A DNA stretch of 25,526 bases from an uncultured Faecalibacterium sp. (GTDB lineage: Bacteria; Bacillota; Clostridia; Oscillospirales; Ruminococcaceae). Made by a program: the position numbers and the translations under genes. Every line of letters starts with the position of its first letter. Within the stretch, counting starts at the first letter, position 1. Below, piece by piece: positions 1-6,716 of the stretch. Under the pieces are notes generated by a model. The model was given only the letters and a program-made list of their open reading frames with translations, searched no databases and was not told where the DNA came from. The stretch covers positions 1-25,526 of the forward strand of contig CAKSZE010000022.1 in NCBI GenBank assembly GCA_934525325.1, written 5' to 3'.

Positions 1-102
1 GAGAGCGAGGGCTTTACCCGCTGCGGCATCATCCATGTGGAGGACGGCACCCCGCGCATTGCCTACCAGCGGATGTCCCTGACCCAGAGCCAGCTGGGGT
101 AA
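1..102 (+). CDS. C-terminal fragment of a probable GNAT-family N-acetyltransferase (partial)
   Basis: An open frame runs from the window edge to a TAA at 100-102 and gives 33 residues. The fragment contains GFTRCGIIHVEDGTPRIAYQ, which resembles the last beta strands of many Firmicute GNAT acetyltransferases (a 'GF..CGII.vedG..RiAY' ending). The donor would be acetyl-CoA; the substrate cannot be inferred. The fold core and acetyl-CoA loop lie outside the window, so the family call rests on the C-terminal signature only. A hairpin repeat module begins one base after the stop codon and may supply its terminator. Confidence 0.5.
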   Translation, partial: ESEGFTRCGIIHVEDGTPRIAYQRMSLTQSQLG

Positions 103-351
103 GGACGATTTAAAATGCCCTCCGCTTCTTCCGGGTTGCGGCACCCAGCATCCGCATCGTGCCTTGGGCGGCACGCGCGTCTTGCTGGCCGCTGCCCCAA
201 CAACTCCTCCCTGTTTCCGCCGCTGGCGGCGGTCGTCGTCGTTGCAGCGGAAGAATATTTTTGATTTTGGGGTTCTGAAAAGCCTGCGGGCTTTTCAGAA
301 CCCCTTTTTCATGGGAAGGGGTGTAAAGGGAAACGGCAGGTGCAGCACCGC
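103..351 (+). repeat. Intergenic repeat module A, containing a 16-bp terminator hairpin
   Basis: This module shares its plan with 2304-2454: GGACGATTTAAAATG, CTCCGCT, a variable spacer, AGCGGAA (able to pair with the preceding TCCGCT), an AT-rich stretch, then a hairpin with T tail, and a shared trailing segment ending CGGCAGNTGCAGCNCCGC. The hairpin is a perfect 16-bp stem (269-284 with 289-304), TGCG loop, followed by TTTTT. In this copy the variable spacer is long (about 125 bp). No coding function is supported. Confidence 0.7.
269..309 (+). terminator. Strong intrinsic terminator hairpin within repeat module A
   Basis: GGGGTTCTGAAAAGCC pairs perfectly with GGCTTTTCAGAACCCC around a TGCG loop and is followed by TTTTTC. 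It lies 166 nt after the stop of the acetyltransferase-like gene and is the first strong plus-strand terminator after it. Four of the 16 pairs differ from the homologous hairpin at 2371-2406, and all four differences are compensated. Confidence 0.7.
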
Positions 352-800
352 CGGGACAAAGGGCGATTGCCGAGGAATGTTCTCTTTTGACACCAAAAGA
401 GAACCAGAAAAGTGCCAGCGATTTCGACGCGCTGGAGCCACGAAAAAGGGGCTGCTCGCCCCTTTTAACCCCAAAGAGGAGGGCTGCACCGGAAAAAACT
501 GAAGATTCACGCCTGTTCGGCGTGAAGATCTTTTAACCGTTTTTTCCGGCTCCGCCGATTTGAAGCCCTCTCAGGCGCTCCCGCGCCAGATTCCCCCTTT
601 TGTCACCTGCGGTGACATCTTCCCCCGGCCGGGGGAAGTCGGCCCTCTCGGGGGAGCGAACACGCCCGCAAACTTTACGGTTTAACCGGGAACTTTCCCG
701 TCATGCCAAAGGCTCCCTCCCAGAGGGAGCTGGCAAAACCGTCAGGTTTTGACTGAGGGAGTTCAGCCATCCTGAGAGGGTTTTCCTCGTCAAAACCGCA
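352..800. repeat. Gene-free array of hairpins and palindromic repeats
   Basis: No supported gene lies here. Visible structures: a long interrupted hairpin at 489-549 (outer arms CCGGAAAAAA / TTTTTTCCGG, inner arms TCACGCC / GGCGTGA); TGTCACC-TGC-GGTGACA at 601-617; a perfect 20-bp palindrome at 619-638; and at 654-768 a 115-bp segment repeated directly at 5949-6063. The last part contains a CTCCCTCCCAGAGGGAG hairpin followed by AAAACC-GTCA-GGTTTT, the short module found about six times in this window. Open frames across the region are short and follow the repeats. Confidence 0.65.
654..768 (+). repeat. 115-bp direct repeat, copy 1 (partner at 5949-6063)
   Basis: The segment begins GAGCGAACACGCCCG and ends GAGGGAGTTCAGCC. 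The partner at 5949-6063 has the same length and order. The 3' half is a double hairpin: CTCCCTC...GAGGGAG, then AAAACC-GTCA-GGTTTT here versus AAAGCC-GTCA-GGCTTT in the partner, which is one compensated pair. It is non-coding. Confidence 0.75.
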
Positions 801-891
801 AAATTGTATTTTATACAGGTACAGTTTTCAAGACAACTTTGCAAAAGTTTACAAAAAACGCAGGTTTTGGCTGCAAAACGCCTGAAAACAC

Positions 892-920
892 TTCCTCTTT
901 TGGGTCGTATATGCTATAAT
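892..920 (+). promoter_or_regulatory. Probable sigma-A promoter of sstT (extended -10)
   Basis: A perfect TATAAT at 915-920 is preceded by TG one base upstream, giving an extended -10 (TGCTATAAT). The best -35 at 17-bp spacing (TTCCTC, 892-897) is poor, as expected when the extended -10 carries the activity. The predicted start near 927 leaves a leader of about 65 nt. A TGTACGC / GCGTACA hairpin at 952-970 sits just before the AAGAGGAG ribosome binding site at 975-982. Confidence 0.7.
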
Positions 921-991
921 GACAACTGTTCTCGCGTAAGAAACAGGAAAATGTACGCACTAGGCGTACAGTGTAAGAGGAGTGTTACGAT

Positions 992-2239
992 ATGAAAACC
1001 TTGAAAGCGGTTGTAGCAAAATACAACCAGACCAGCCTGATCCTGCGCATCCTGATCGGCCTGGCAGTCGGTTCGGTGCTGGCACTGGTAGTGCCGGGCG
1101 CGGGTTGGGTAGGCGAGCTGGGCAACCTGTTCGTCGGTGCGCTGAAGGGCATTGCCCCGGTGCTGGTGTTCGTCATTGTGGCAAGCGCACTGGCACAGGG
1201 CTCGTCCAAGCTGGACCGCCGCTTCGGCACGGTCATCTGGCTGTATATGCTCACCACCTTTCTGGCAGCAGCTATTGCAGCGGTCACCAGCTTTATGTTC
1301 CCGGTCACGGTGGTGCTGGCCGATGCAGCACAGTCTGACGTGATCCCGCAGGGCTTGGGCGAGGTGCTGAGCACCCTGCTGACCAACTTTGTGGCAAACC
1401 CCGTCAGTGCCCTGATGAACGGCAACTACATCGGCATCCTGTTCTGGGCCTGTATGTTCGGCATTGCCATGAAGAACATCGGCGCAGAGAGCACCAAGGT
1501 CTTTCTGGCAAACACTGCCGATGCCGTTTCCCAGATCGTGCGCTGGATCATCAATCTGGCACCCTTCGGCATCATGGGTCTGGTGTACACCAACGTTTCC
1601 GGCAACGGTCTGGCCATCTTTACCCAGTACGGCAAGCTGCTGGCGCTGCTGGTGGGCACCATGCTGTTCATGGCGCTGATCGTTTCCCCCTTCATCATGT
1701 TCATCTATCTGCACTGCAACCCGTACCCGCTGGTATTCCGCTGCCTGAAGGAGTCCGGCCTGACCGCTTTCTTCACCCGCAGCTCTGCCGCCAACATCCC
1801 CGTGAATATGTCCCTGTGTGAAAAGCTGGGTCTGGACAAGGACATGTATTCTGTGTCCATCCCGCTGGGCGCTACCATCAACATGGACGGTGCAGCCATC
1901 ACCATTACCATCATGACGCTGGCAGCGGCCAATACGCTGGGCATTCAGGTGTCTTTGCCCGCCGCCATCGTGCTGAGTGCCATGAGCGCTCTGGGTGCCT
2001 GCGGTGCTTCCGGCGTGGCCGGCGGCTCTCTGCTGCTGATCCCCATGGCCTGCTCGCTGTTCGGCATCTCCAACGACATCGCCATGCAGATGGTGGGTGT
2101 GGGCTTCATCATCGGCGTGGTGCAGGACTCGGTGGAGACTGCGCTGAACTCTGCCGGTGACGTGGAATTTGCCGCCACCGCCGAGTATCACCAGTGGCTC
2201 AAGGAGGGCAAGCCCCTGCCGGCTTTCCTGAAGGGCTGA
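992..2239 (+). CDS. sstT: Serine/threonine:Na+ symporter SstT
   Basis: The 415-residue product matches the length and motif order of SstT in the dicarboxylate/amino acid:cation symporter family, which imports L-serine and L-threonine with Na+ across the cytoplasmic membrane. It is hydrophobic throughout. It carries the signature YSVSIPLGATINMDGAAI in the substrate/cation-binding region and a later ACGASGVAGGSLLLIPMAC loop typical of SstT. The ATG at 992 is preceded by AAGAGGAG with 9-nt spacing. The gene is monocistronic: it has its own promoter upstream and an intrinsic terminator at 2261-2298, and is flanked by repeat arrays. Alternative family members (glutamate or C4-dicarboxylate carriers) are less likely given the sequence around the NMDG motif. 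Confidence 0.93.
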   Translation: MKTLKAVVAKYNQTSLILRILIGLAVGSVLALVVPGAGWVGELGNLFVGALKGIAPVLVFVIVASALAQGSSKLDRRFGTVIWLYMLTTFLAAAIAAVTSFMFPVTVVLADAAQSDVIPQGLGEVLSTLLTNFVANPVSALMNGNYIGILFWACMFGIAMKNIGAESTKVFLANTADAVSQIVRWIINLAPFGIMGLVYTNVSGNGLAIFTQYGKLLALLVGTMLFMALIVSPFIMFIYLHCNPYPLVFRCLKESGLTAFFTRSSAANIPVNMSLCEKLGLDKDMYSVSIPLGATINMDGAAITITIMTLAAANTLGIQVSLPAAIVLSAMSALGACGASGVAGGSLLLIPMACSLFGISNDIAMQMVGVGFIIGVVQDSVETALNSAGDVEFAATAEYHQWLKEGKPLPAFLKG

Positions 2240-2260
2240 TAATCTTTACAACATAAGCAA

Positions 2261-2298
2261 AGCAGCCGCTGCACGAGAAAGTGCGGCGGCTGCTTTTT
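2261..2298 (+). terminator. Intrinsic terminator of sstT
   Basis: A 14-bp stem (AGCAGCCGCTGCAC with GTGCGGCGGCTGCT, one G-T pair) closes a GAGAAA loop and is followed by TTTTT. It begins 22 nt after the sstT stop codon. Confidence 0.9.
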
Positions 2299-2303
2299 AT
2301 GTG

Positions 2304-2454
2304 GGACGATTTAAAATGGTCTCCGCTGGCGCTCTGACCATGTTCAGCGGAAAGAAAATTATTATAATTTGTGGCTCAGAAACGCCTGCGGGCGTTTCTG
2401 AGCCACTTTTTCACGGGTGGGGGCGCAGCCGGGGAGCGGCAGTTGCAGCGCCGC
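2304..2454 (+). repeat. Intergenic repeat module B, containing a 16-bp terminator hairpin
   Basis: Second copy of the module at 103-351, starting with the same GGACGATTTAAAATG and TCCGCT...AGCGGA arms but with a short spacer (about 20 bp). Its hairpin, GTGGCTCAGAAACGCC with GGCGTTTCTGAGCCAC around TGCG (2371-2406) and followed by TTTTT, has the same architecture as copy A but different, compensated bases. It directly follows the sstT terminator. Confidence 0.7.
2371..2411 (+). terminator. Intrinsic terminator-like hairpin within repeat module B
   Basis: A perfect 16-bp stem with TGCG loop and TTTTT tail, 110 nt past the sstT terminator. It looks like a repeat-borne backup terminator or the 3' end of a small RNA; no promoter upstream of it was identified. 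Confidence 0.6.
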
Positions 2455-2589
2455 TTTCTGCGAAAGCGCGGCGCTGCGGGGTTACCCCCTCAGGCTCACT
2501 ACGTTCGCCAGCTCTCCCAAGGGGAGAGCCAAGCCGTAAAGTTCATCGCTAAAGTTTTAGATGCAATGAGAAAGCTTTCGGGCGCGCTT

Positions 2590-2834
2590 GCTCCCCCTTG
2601 GGGGAGCTGGCGCGCAGCGACTGAGGGGCTATTGATGGAGAAGCGAAAAAAGCGTTAAAGCGATAGCGCCGACTGGCGCAGCGCTAGCTTTTTTGTGCTT
2701 CGACTTCTTCTTTAGGATTGTTAAGGGCGAGCAGCCCTTGACCCGTTGTGGGGTGGGTGGAGTCCAGAGGTAGGGAGGGGGGACTCGGAACACCCCTCCC
2801 TGCCTCTGGCCCAGCGGAGCGTCCCTGCACGCTG
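2590..2834 (+). repeat. 245-bp inverted repeat, copy 1 (partner at 5708-5952)
   Basis: The reverse complement of 5708-5952 aligns over the same 245 bp without gaps and with 8 mismatches by hand count. It starts with the CTCCCCCTTGGGGGAG hairpin and runs through a block including GCGCCGACTGGCGC and CTAGCTTTTTT to GTCCCTGCACGCTG. It is non-coding: the mismatches do not favour any codon position, and no start with a ribosome binding site was found. The two copies enclose the lipoprotein and rny genes in opposite orientation. Confidence 0.85.
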
Positions 2835-2882
2835 ACGGCAGGCAAAAACTTTCCAATCAAACAGCAAAGTTTCCCGCCATGC

Positions 2883-2908
2883 AAAAAGCTCCCCCTTTCG
2901 GGGGAGCT
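2883..2908 (-). terminator. Terminator of the lipoprotein gene, formed by a repeat hairpin
   Basis: Read on the minus strand, AGCTCCCCC-GAAA-GGGGGAGCT is followed by TTTT. This 9-bp stem with GNRA-like loop belongs to the dispersed hairpin module, and it is placed 40 nt after the lipoprotein stop codon. The repeat therefore appears to serve as the gene's terminator. Confidence 0.7.
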
Positions 2909-2947
2909 GGCGAACGAGTGTGAGCCTGAGAGGGTTTATTTTACCAT

Positions 2948-3517
2948 TTACCCAAACAGCACCACGGCGTAGCGCACGCCGTCCTTTACCACATAGGCAA
3001 CGCCCAGCTTGGTCTTGCCTGCGGCGGCCTTAGTCATGGTTTCGGGGTAATTGCCGTCCTTCGGCAGAACAAAGGTAATGTCCGACGTACCGTTGGTCTC
3101 CAGATTACAATCAATTGCAAAGCCCGGGGTAAAGTCATCGGCGCCCATACCGCCGCCGATACCCTTGCCGATACCCATGATATCAAAGGCAGAGGCATAG
3201 CGCGGATTCTCCATCTGCAGCAGCGCTTTTGCATCATTGCCGATATTATCCTTCCGGGAAAGCTCCGTCTTTTCTGCATTGACAGAGCAGGACACCGAGG
3301 TGTTGGCGACCCAGCTTGCAATGCTGTAAGCTTTTTCGCTCAGTTCTGCGTTGTAGGTCACGCCGAATCTGGTGCACAGCGCCTTTACGCTTTCGCTTTT
3401 GGCGTCCGCGCGCTTGGGGCCCATGGGTGCGCCCACGCTGGCATCGCAGGCGGTGAATACGGTCAGTGCCATCAGGCCGACCAGCAGGCAGGCCAGCAGT
3501 TTTTTCCAGGTTTTCAT
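2948..3517 (-). CDS. Small secreted lipoprotein of unknown function
   Basis: The 189-residue product starts MKTWKKLLACLLVG and has a signal peptide with lipobox LTVFTAC (lipidated Cys about residue 24), so it is probably anchored on the outer face of the membrane. The mature part is about 165 residues, with a glycine-rich stretch (GIGKGIGGGMG) and the ending LGVAYVVKDGVRYAVVLFG. That ending recalls the last strand of CAP/SCP-type domains, but the family is not secure. The ATG at 3517 was chosen over an upstream in-frame ATG at 3628 because AAAGGAG precedes it and a promoter (3600-3628) overlaps the longer start. It lies downstream of rny but has its own promoter and terminator. Confidence 0.75.
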   Translation of the reverse strand: MKTWKKLLACLLVGLMALTVFTACDASVGAPMGPKRADAKSESVKALCTRFGVTYNAELSEKAYSIASWVANTSVSCSVNAEKTELSRKDNIGNDAKALLQMENPRYASAFDIMGIGKGIGGGMGADDFTPGFAIDCNLETNGTSDITFVLPKDGNYPETMTKAAAGKTKLGVAYVVKDGVRYAVVLFG

Positions 3518-3599
3518 AAAACGATGCTCCTTTCCGTTCCGGGGTCGTTGCGGGGCTGCGTCCGCACGGACGCAGTTCTTTTTGCTTTCTTCTGCATCC

Positions 3600-3628
3600 A
3601 TGATACCCTTTTTTAGCGGGAAATGCAA
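3600..3628 (-). promoter_or_regulatory. Probable sigma-A promoter of the lipoprotein gene
   Basis: Minus strand TTGCAT (3623-3628), 17-bp spacer, TATCAT (3600-3605). It lies between the rny terminator and the lipoprotein start. The predicted leader of about 75 nt contains a CTGCGTCC-GTGC-GGACGCAG hairpin at 3556-3575. Confidence 0.65.
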
Positions 3629-3640
3629 TCGTTTTGGCGC

Positions 3641-3677
3641 AAAAAAACAGGCTGCCGTGCAAAAACACGGCAGCCTG
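3641..3677 (-). terminator. Intrinsic terminator of rny
   Basis: On the minus strand, CAGGCTGCCGTG pairs perfectly with CACGGCAGCCTG (12 bp) and is followed by seven Ts. It begins 12 nt after the rny stop codon. Confidence 0.92.
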
Positions 3678-3688
3678 CGGAAAAAGCT

Positions 3689-5260
3689 TTATTTTGCGTA
3701 CTCGACCGCGCGGCTCTCGCGGATGACGTTGACCTTGATCTGGCCGGGGTAATCCAGCGTGTCCTCGATCTTTTTGGCGATGGCGCGTGCCAGCAGGATG
3801 ACCTGATCGTCGCTGATGACGTCGGGCTTGACCAGAATGCGCACTTCGCGGCCTGCCTGTACGGCAAAGGCCTGCTCCACGCCCTCGAAGCCGGAGGAGA
3901 TCTCCTCCAGATTTTCCAGACGCTTGACGTAGCTTTCCACGTTCTCGCGGCGGGCACCCGGGCGGGCGGCGCTGATGGCGTCGGCAGCCTGAATGATGAA
4001 GGCCAGCGGGGTCTTGGGCTCCACGTCGCCGTGGTGTGCCTCAATGGCGTGGATGATCTGGGTGTTCTCCTTGTACTTGCGGCAGATATCCACGCCGATC
4101 TGGACGTGGCTGCCCTCGATCTCGTGATCCAGTGCCTTGCCGATATCATGCAGCAGACCGGCGCGGCGTGCCATGGTGACGTTCACGCCCATCTCGCCTG
4201 CCAGCAGACCGGCCACCCAAGCCACTTCCATGCTGTGGGTCAGGGCGTTCTGGCCAAAGCTGGTGCGGTACTTCAGCCGGCCGATCAGCTTGATCAGGTC
4301 GGGGTGCAGGCCGTGGATGCCCAGTTCCATCACCGCGCGCTCGCCCTCGCGCTTCATCTGCAGCTCCAGATCGTGGCGGCACTTCTCCACCGTCTCCTCG
4401 ATGCGGGCGGGGTGGATGCGGCCATCGCCGATCAGGCGCTCCAGCGTCATGCGGGCCACCTCGCGGCGGGTCTGGTCGAAGGAGGACAGGGTAATGGCCT
4501 CCGGGGTATCATCGATGATGAGATCCACGCCGGTAGCAGTTTCCAGTGCGCGGATATTGCGGCCCTCGCGGCCGATGATGCGGCCCTTCATCTCATCGCT
4601 GGGCAGCGGCACCACGCTGACGGTGGTCTCGCTGCAATGGTCGGCAGCGCAGCGGCTGACGGCCTGTCCGATGAGGTTGCGGGCGATGTTATCGCAGTTT
4701 TCCTTCAGGTCGGTCTCGTAGGCGGCAACGCGCACGGCCTTTTCGTGGGTCAGCTCCTCGTCCACCTTGTGCAGCAGCACCTCGCGGGCGTCCTCCTGGC
4801 TCAGGCCGGCCAGCGTTTCCAGACGTTCCATCTCCTTGGCGCGCAGGGCGTCGATCTCTGCCAGACGCTCCTCGGCCTCGGCGGCGCGCTTTTTCAGCTC
4901 TTCTTCCTTCTTTTCCAGAGCCTCGGTCTTGCGGTCCAGCGCCGTCTCCTTCTGGTCGATGCGGTTCTCCTGACGGCTGATCTCCGCACGGCGCTGCTTG
5001 ATCTCCTTGTCGGCCTCTGCCTTCTGGGCATCGACCTCGGCTTTCAGACGGAAAGCCTCGTCCTTTGCTTCCAGAACCGCTTCCTTGCGCTTCTGGTCGG
5101 CGGTCTTGATCGCCTCGTTCACCAGCCGGGTAGCCTCGGCTTCGGCGCTGCCGATCTGGGCTTCGGCGGTCTTTTTACGGTTGTTGTAACCAATAAAATA
5201 GCCCGCAGCCACGCCGACAACAGCAACGATCAAGGCCACGATCACTCCGATCGCAGTCAT
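3689..5260 (-). CDS. rny: Ribonuclease Y
   Basis: The 523-residue product has the full RNase Y architecture: an N-terminal membrane helix (about residues 2-24), a long charged coiled coil (about 30-190), a KH RNA-binding domain with [15 protein letters not shown] (about 226-240), and an HD domain with the metal-binding pair in [13 protein letters not shown] (H371-D372). RNase Y is the membrane-bound endoribonuclease that starts mRNA decay in many Firmicutes. An in-frame TTG at 5284 would add eight residues, but AAAGGAG lies between it and the ATG at 5260, so the ATG is the better start. The length is usual for the family. It is transcribed alone, from a promoter about 270 nt upstream, and ends in a strong terminator. 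Confidence 0.96.
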   Translation of the reverse strand: MTAIGVIVALIVAVVGVAAGYFIGYNNRKKTAEAQIGSAEAEATRLVNEAIKTADQKRKEAVLEAKDEAFRLKAEVDAQKAEADKEIKQRRAEISRQENRIDQKETALDRKTEALEKKEEELKKRAAEAEERLAEIDALRAKEMERLETLAGLSQEDAREVLLHKVDEELTHEKAVRVAAYETDLKENCDNIARNLIGQAVSRCAADHCSETTVSVVPLPSDEMKGRIIGREGRNIRALETATGVDLIIDDTPEAITLSSFDQTRREVARMTLERLIGDGRIHPARIEETVEKCRHDLELQMKREGERAVMELGIHGLHPDLIKLIGRLKYRTSFGQNALTHSMEVAWVAGLLAGEMGVNVTMARRAGLLHDIGKALDHEIEGSHVQIGVDICRKYKENTQIIHAIEAHHGDVEPKTPLAFIIQAADAISAARPGARRENVESYVKRLENLEEISSGFEGVEQAFAVQAGREVRILVKPDVISDDQVILLARAIAKKIEDTLDYPGQIKVNVIRESRAVEYAK

Positions 5261-5530
5261 TGCGTTCACTCTCCTTTGTTTCAATTCAATGCAAAATTAA
5301 AAGCAGGAGACGCTGCGCAGCAGGACACGGGCAATGATATAGAAAGAGCTTTCAATCCAAAAAGTGACACCAAAACCATACGCACCGTCCAAAACCGGCG
5401 GCACGGGCAAAAGCATACGGCTTTTCTCTCTACGGTTCCATTTTATATCAAACAGGCACTCTTTGCCTGAAACGGGTACAGGGTGACACAGAAACCTGCG
5501 TACAGCGTCTTTGATTCCATACTACTAAAT
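5261..5530 (-). other. Long 5' leader of rny, no gene seen
   Basis: The promoter at 5531-5559 implies a leader of about 264 nt. A small CAGGCA-AAGAG-TGCCTG hairpin lies at about 5451-5468 (read on the minus strand). No known riboswitch motif was recognised. A second, weaker -10 (TATCAT near 5336-5341) could give a shorter transcript. Confidence 0.4.
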
Positions 5531-5559
5531 ATAGTACGAAACATTTGCCCGCTTGTCAA
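5531..5559 (-). promoter_or_regulatory. Probable sigma-A promoter of rny
   Basis: Minus strand TTGACA (5554-5559), a 17-bp spacer and TACTAT (5531-5536): a consensus -35 with a good -10. It is the best promoter match upstream of rny. Confidence 0.75.
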
Positions 5560-5707
5560 GAGGAAAACCCTGCCCGCAGAACATTTTGTGCAGAAAAACA
5601 AAAATAGAAGCGGCTGCGGCAGGCACACCCCCTCAGTCAAAACCGGAAGGTTTGTGCTTTTCTTCAGCGTGCAGGGACATTCCGCGGGGGAAGTTTCTGC
5701 CTGCCAG

Positions 5708-5952
5708 CAGCGTGCAGGGACGCTCCGCTGGGCCAGAGGCAGGGAGGGGTGTTCCGACTCCCCCCTCCCTACCTCTGGACTCCACCCACCCCACAACGGG
5801 CCAAGGGCTACTCGCCCTTGACAATCCTAAAAAAGAAGTCGAAGCACAAAAAAGCTAGCGCTGCGCCAGTCGGCGCTATCGCTTTAACGCTTTTTTCGCT
5901 TCTCCATTTATAGCCCCTCAGTCGCTGCGCGACAGCTCCCCCAAGGGGGAGC
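5708..5952 (-). repeat. 245-bp inverted repeat, copy 2 (partner at 2590-2834)
   Basis: About 97% identical (8 mismatches in 245 bp by hand count, no gaps) to 2590-2834 in opposite orientation. The high similarity over non-coding sequence indicates recent spread or ongoing gene conversion. Confidence 0.85.
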
Positions 5953-6063
5953 GGGCACGCCCGGAAACTTTGCACTTTAGCCGGAAACTTTGCCACCACG
6001 CCAGAGGCTCCCTCCCAGAGGGAGCTGGCAAAGCCGTCAGGCTTTGACTGAGGGAGTTCAGCC
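5949..6063 (+). repeat. 115-bp direct repeat, copy 2 (partner at 654-768)
   Basis: Same length and orientation as 654-768. It contains CTCCCTCCCAGAGGGAG, then AAAGCC-GTCA-GGCTTT and GACTGAGGGAGTTCAGCC. The second hairpin differs from copy 1 by one compensated base pair. Confidence 0.75.
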
Positions 6064-6074
6064 GCCCCCAAGCC

Positions 6075-6104
6075 AAAAAGGCTGCCCCGGAGAACGGAGC
6101 AGCC
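6075..6104 (-). terminator. Intrinsic terminator after the GtrA-like gene
   Basis: Minus strand GGCTGCTCC pairs with GGGGCAGCC (9 bp, with a G-T allowance) around a 7-nt loop, followed by TTTTT. It lies 45 nt after the stop at 6149 and ends the GH3/GtrA-like transcript. Confidence 0.8.
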
Positions 6105-6148
6105 CTTCTGGTTTGTGATGAAAAGAAGAAAATGAAGGTGATAGCTTA

Positions 6149-6703
6149 TTATTTGGCGGCTTTTTCGCCCTCCGGGAAGATGATCTTATTCACAAAGAAG
6201 AAGATGACCATGGAGATGCCGCCGTTGAGGACGGTGGTGCCGATGTTGTAGATGAAGTCCGGCACCAGCAGACCTGCCACCGCCACCCAGATGCAGTTGA
6301 TGGAGTTGACGATGCAGGTGATGATGCAGAAAGCCAGCACATACCAGCCGATCTGTTTTGCCAGATTGCCCTTGCTGCGGAACACGAAATTGCGCTGGAT
6401 GGGGAAGTTGATGCACTCGCCGATGACCATGGCGATCATGTAGGCGCAGAAGTAGGGCAGACCGCCGTGGGCGGCGTCATAGCCGAGGATGTTCCACTTG
6501 AAGGTCTCGCCGAAGAGAGTGATATCAATGCCCGGCCAGCCGAAATCCACCACTGGCAGGCTTGCAAAGGCCCCCGGCAGAAATTGCAGCAGCAGGTACT
6601 TGAACACGGTGATGAGGTTGGACACGATGACGAACAGGCCGCCCTCGCGCACCCACTTGGCAGCGGCGGGGTGCTTTGCCGCAAAGTTATTCCAGAAATT
6701 CAT
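6149..6703 (-). CDS. GtrA-like four-helix membrane protein
   Basis: The 184-residue product has about four transmembrane segments (near 22-50, 85-105, 118-140 and 148-172). The motif INFPIQRNFVFRSKGN between helices matches the conserved 'Q..fvFr' loop of the GtrA family. GtrA-family proteins are small membrane proteins linked to movement of lipid-linked or wall sugars; no enzymatic activity follows from the sequence. AAAGGAAG precedes the ATG. The gene starts 13 nt after the upstream GH3 stop, so the two are almost certainly co-transcribed, suggesting a role tied to carbohydrate handling at the membrane. The specific substrate is unknown. Confidence 0.72.
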   Translation of the reverse strand: MNFWNNFAAKHPAAAKWVREGGLFVIVSNLITVFKYLLLQFLPGAFASLPVVDFGWPGIDITLFGETFKWNILGYDAAHGGLPYFCAYMIAMVIGECINFPIQRNFVFRSKGNLAKQIGWYVLAFCIITCIVNSINCIWVAVAGLLVPDFIYNIGTTVLNGGISMVIFFFVNKIIFPEGEKAAK

Positions 6704-6716
6704 AGCCTGCTTCCTT

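Larger units (their letters stand above)
2488..2940. repeat. Gene-free repeat array between sstT and the lipoprotein gene
   Basis: No supported gene lies here. It holds three copies of the short hairpin module built on CTCCCCC...GGGGGAG plus GCTGGCG: about 2488-2530 (inverted), 2590-2630 and 2887-2938. It also holds the 245-bp inverted repeat copy at 2590-2834. Short frames in this region reproduce the repeat in the copy at 5708-5952 and show no separate coding signal. Confidence 0.6.
5600..6072. repeat. Gene-free repeat array between the rny promoter and the GtrA-like gene
   Basis: No supported gene lies here. It is made of the inverted 245-bp repeat copy (5708-5952), which overlaps by four bases the 115-bp direct repeat (5949-6063), each carrying the short GGGAG-hairpin module. 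Frames across it are repeat-derived and have no ribosome binding sites. Confidence 0.6.

Noticed and set aside
164..510. Overlapping frames of 71 and 112 codons in the first intergenic array
   Set aside because: They cross a perfect 16-bp terminator hairpin and other palindromes, and have no ribosome binding site or recognisable domain.
2301..2972. Several short plus- and minus-strand open frames (63-95 codons) between sstT and the lipoprotein gene
   Set aside because: They run through the hairpin repeats. The same peptides recur from the repeat copy at 5708-5952, and none has a convincing ribosome binding site.
3623..5470. A 615-codon plus-strand frame opposite rny
   Set aside because: It is the antisense shadow of the GC-rich rny coding frame, and similar long antisense frames occur opposite both GH3 genes and malQ. 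The rny frame has full domain and motif support.
5444..5520. A 25-codon frame (MESKTLYAGF...) at the 5' end of the rny leader
   Set aside because: It would start about five bases into the transcript without a ribosome binding site, and has no feature of a leader peptide.
2590..5952. A composite transposon formed by the two inverted 245-bp repeats
   Set aside because: The repeats encode no transposase, no target duplication was seen outside them, and the enclosed genes include rny, a conserved housekeeping gene with its own promoter and terminator.
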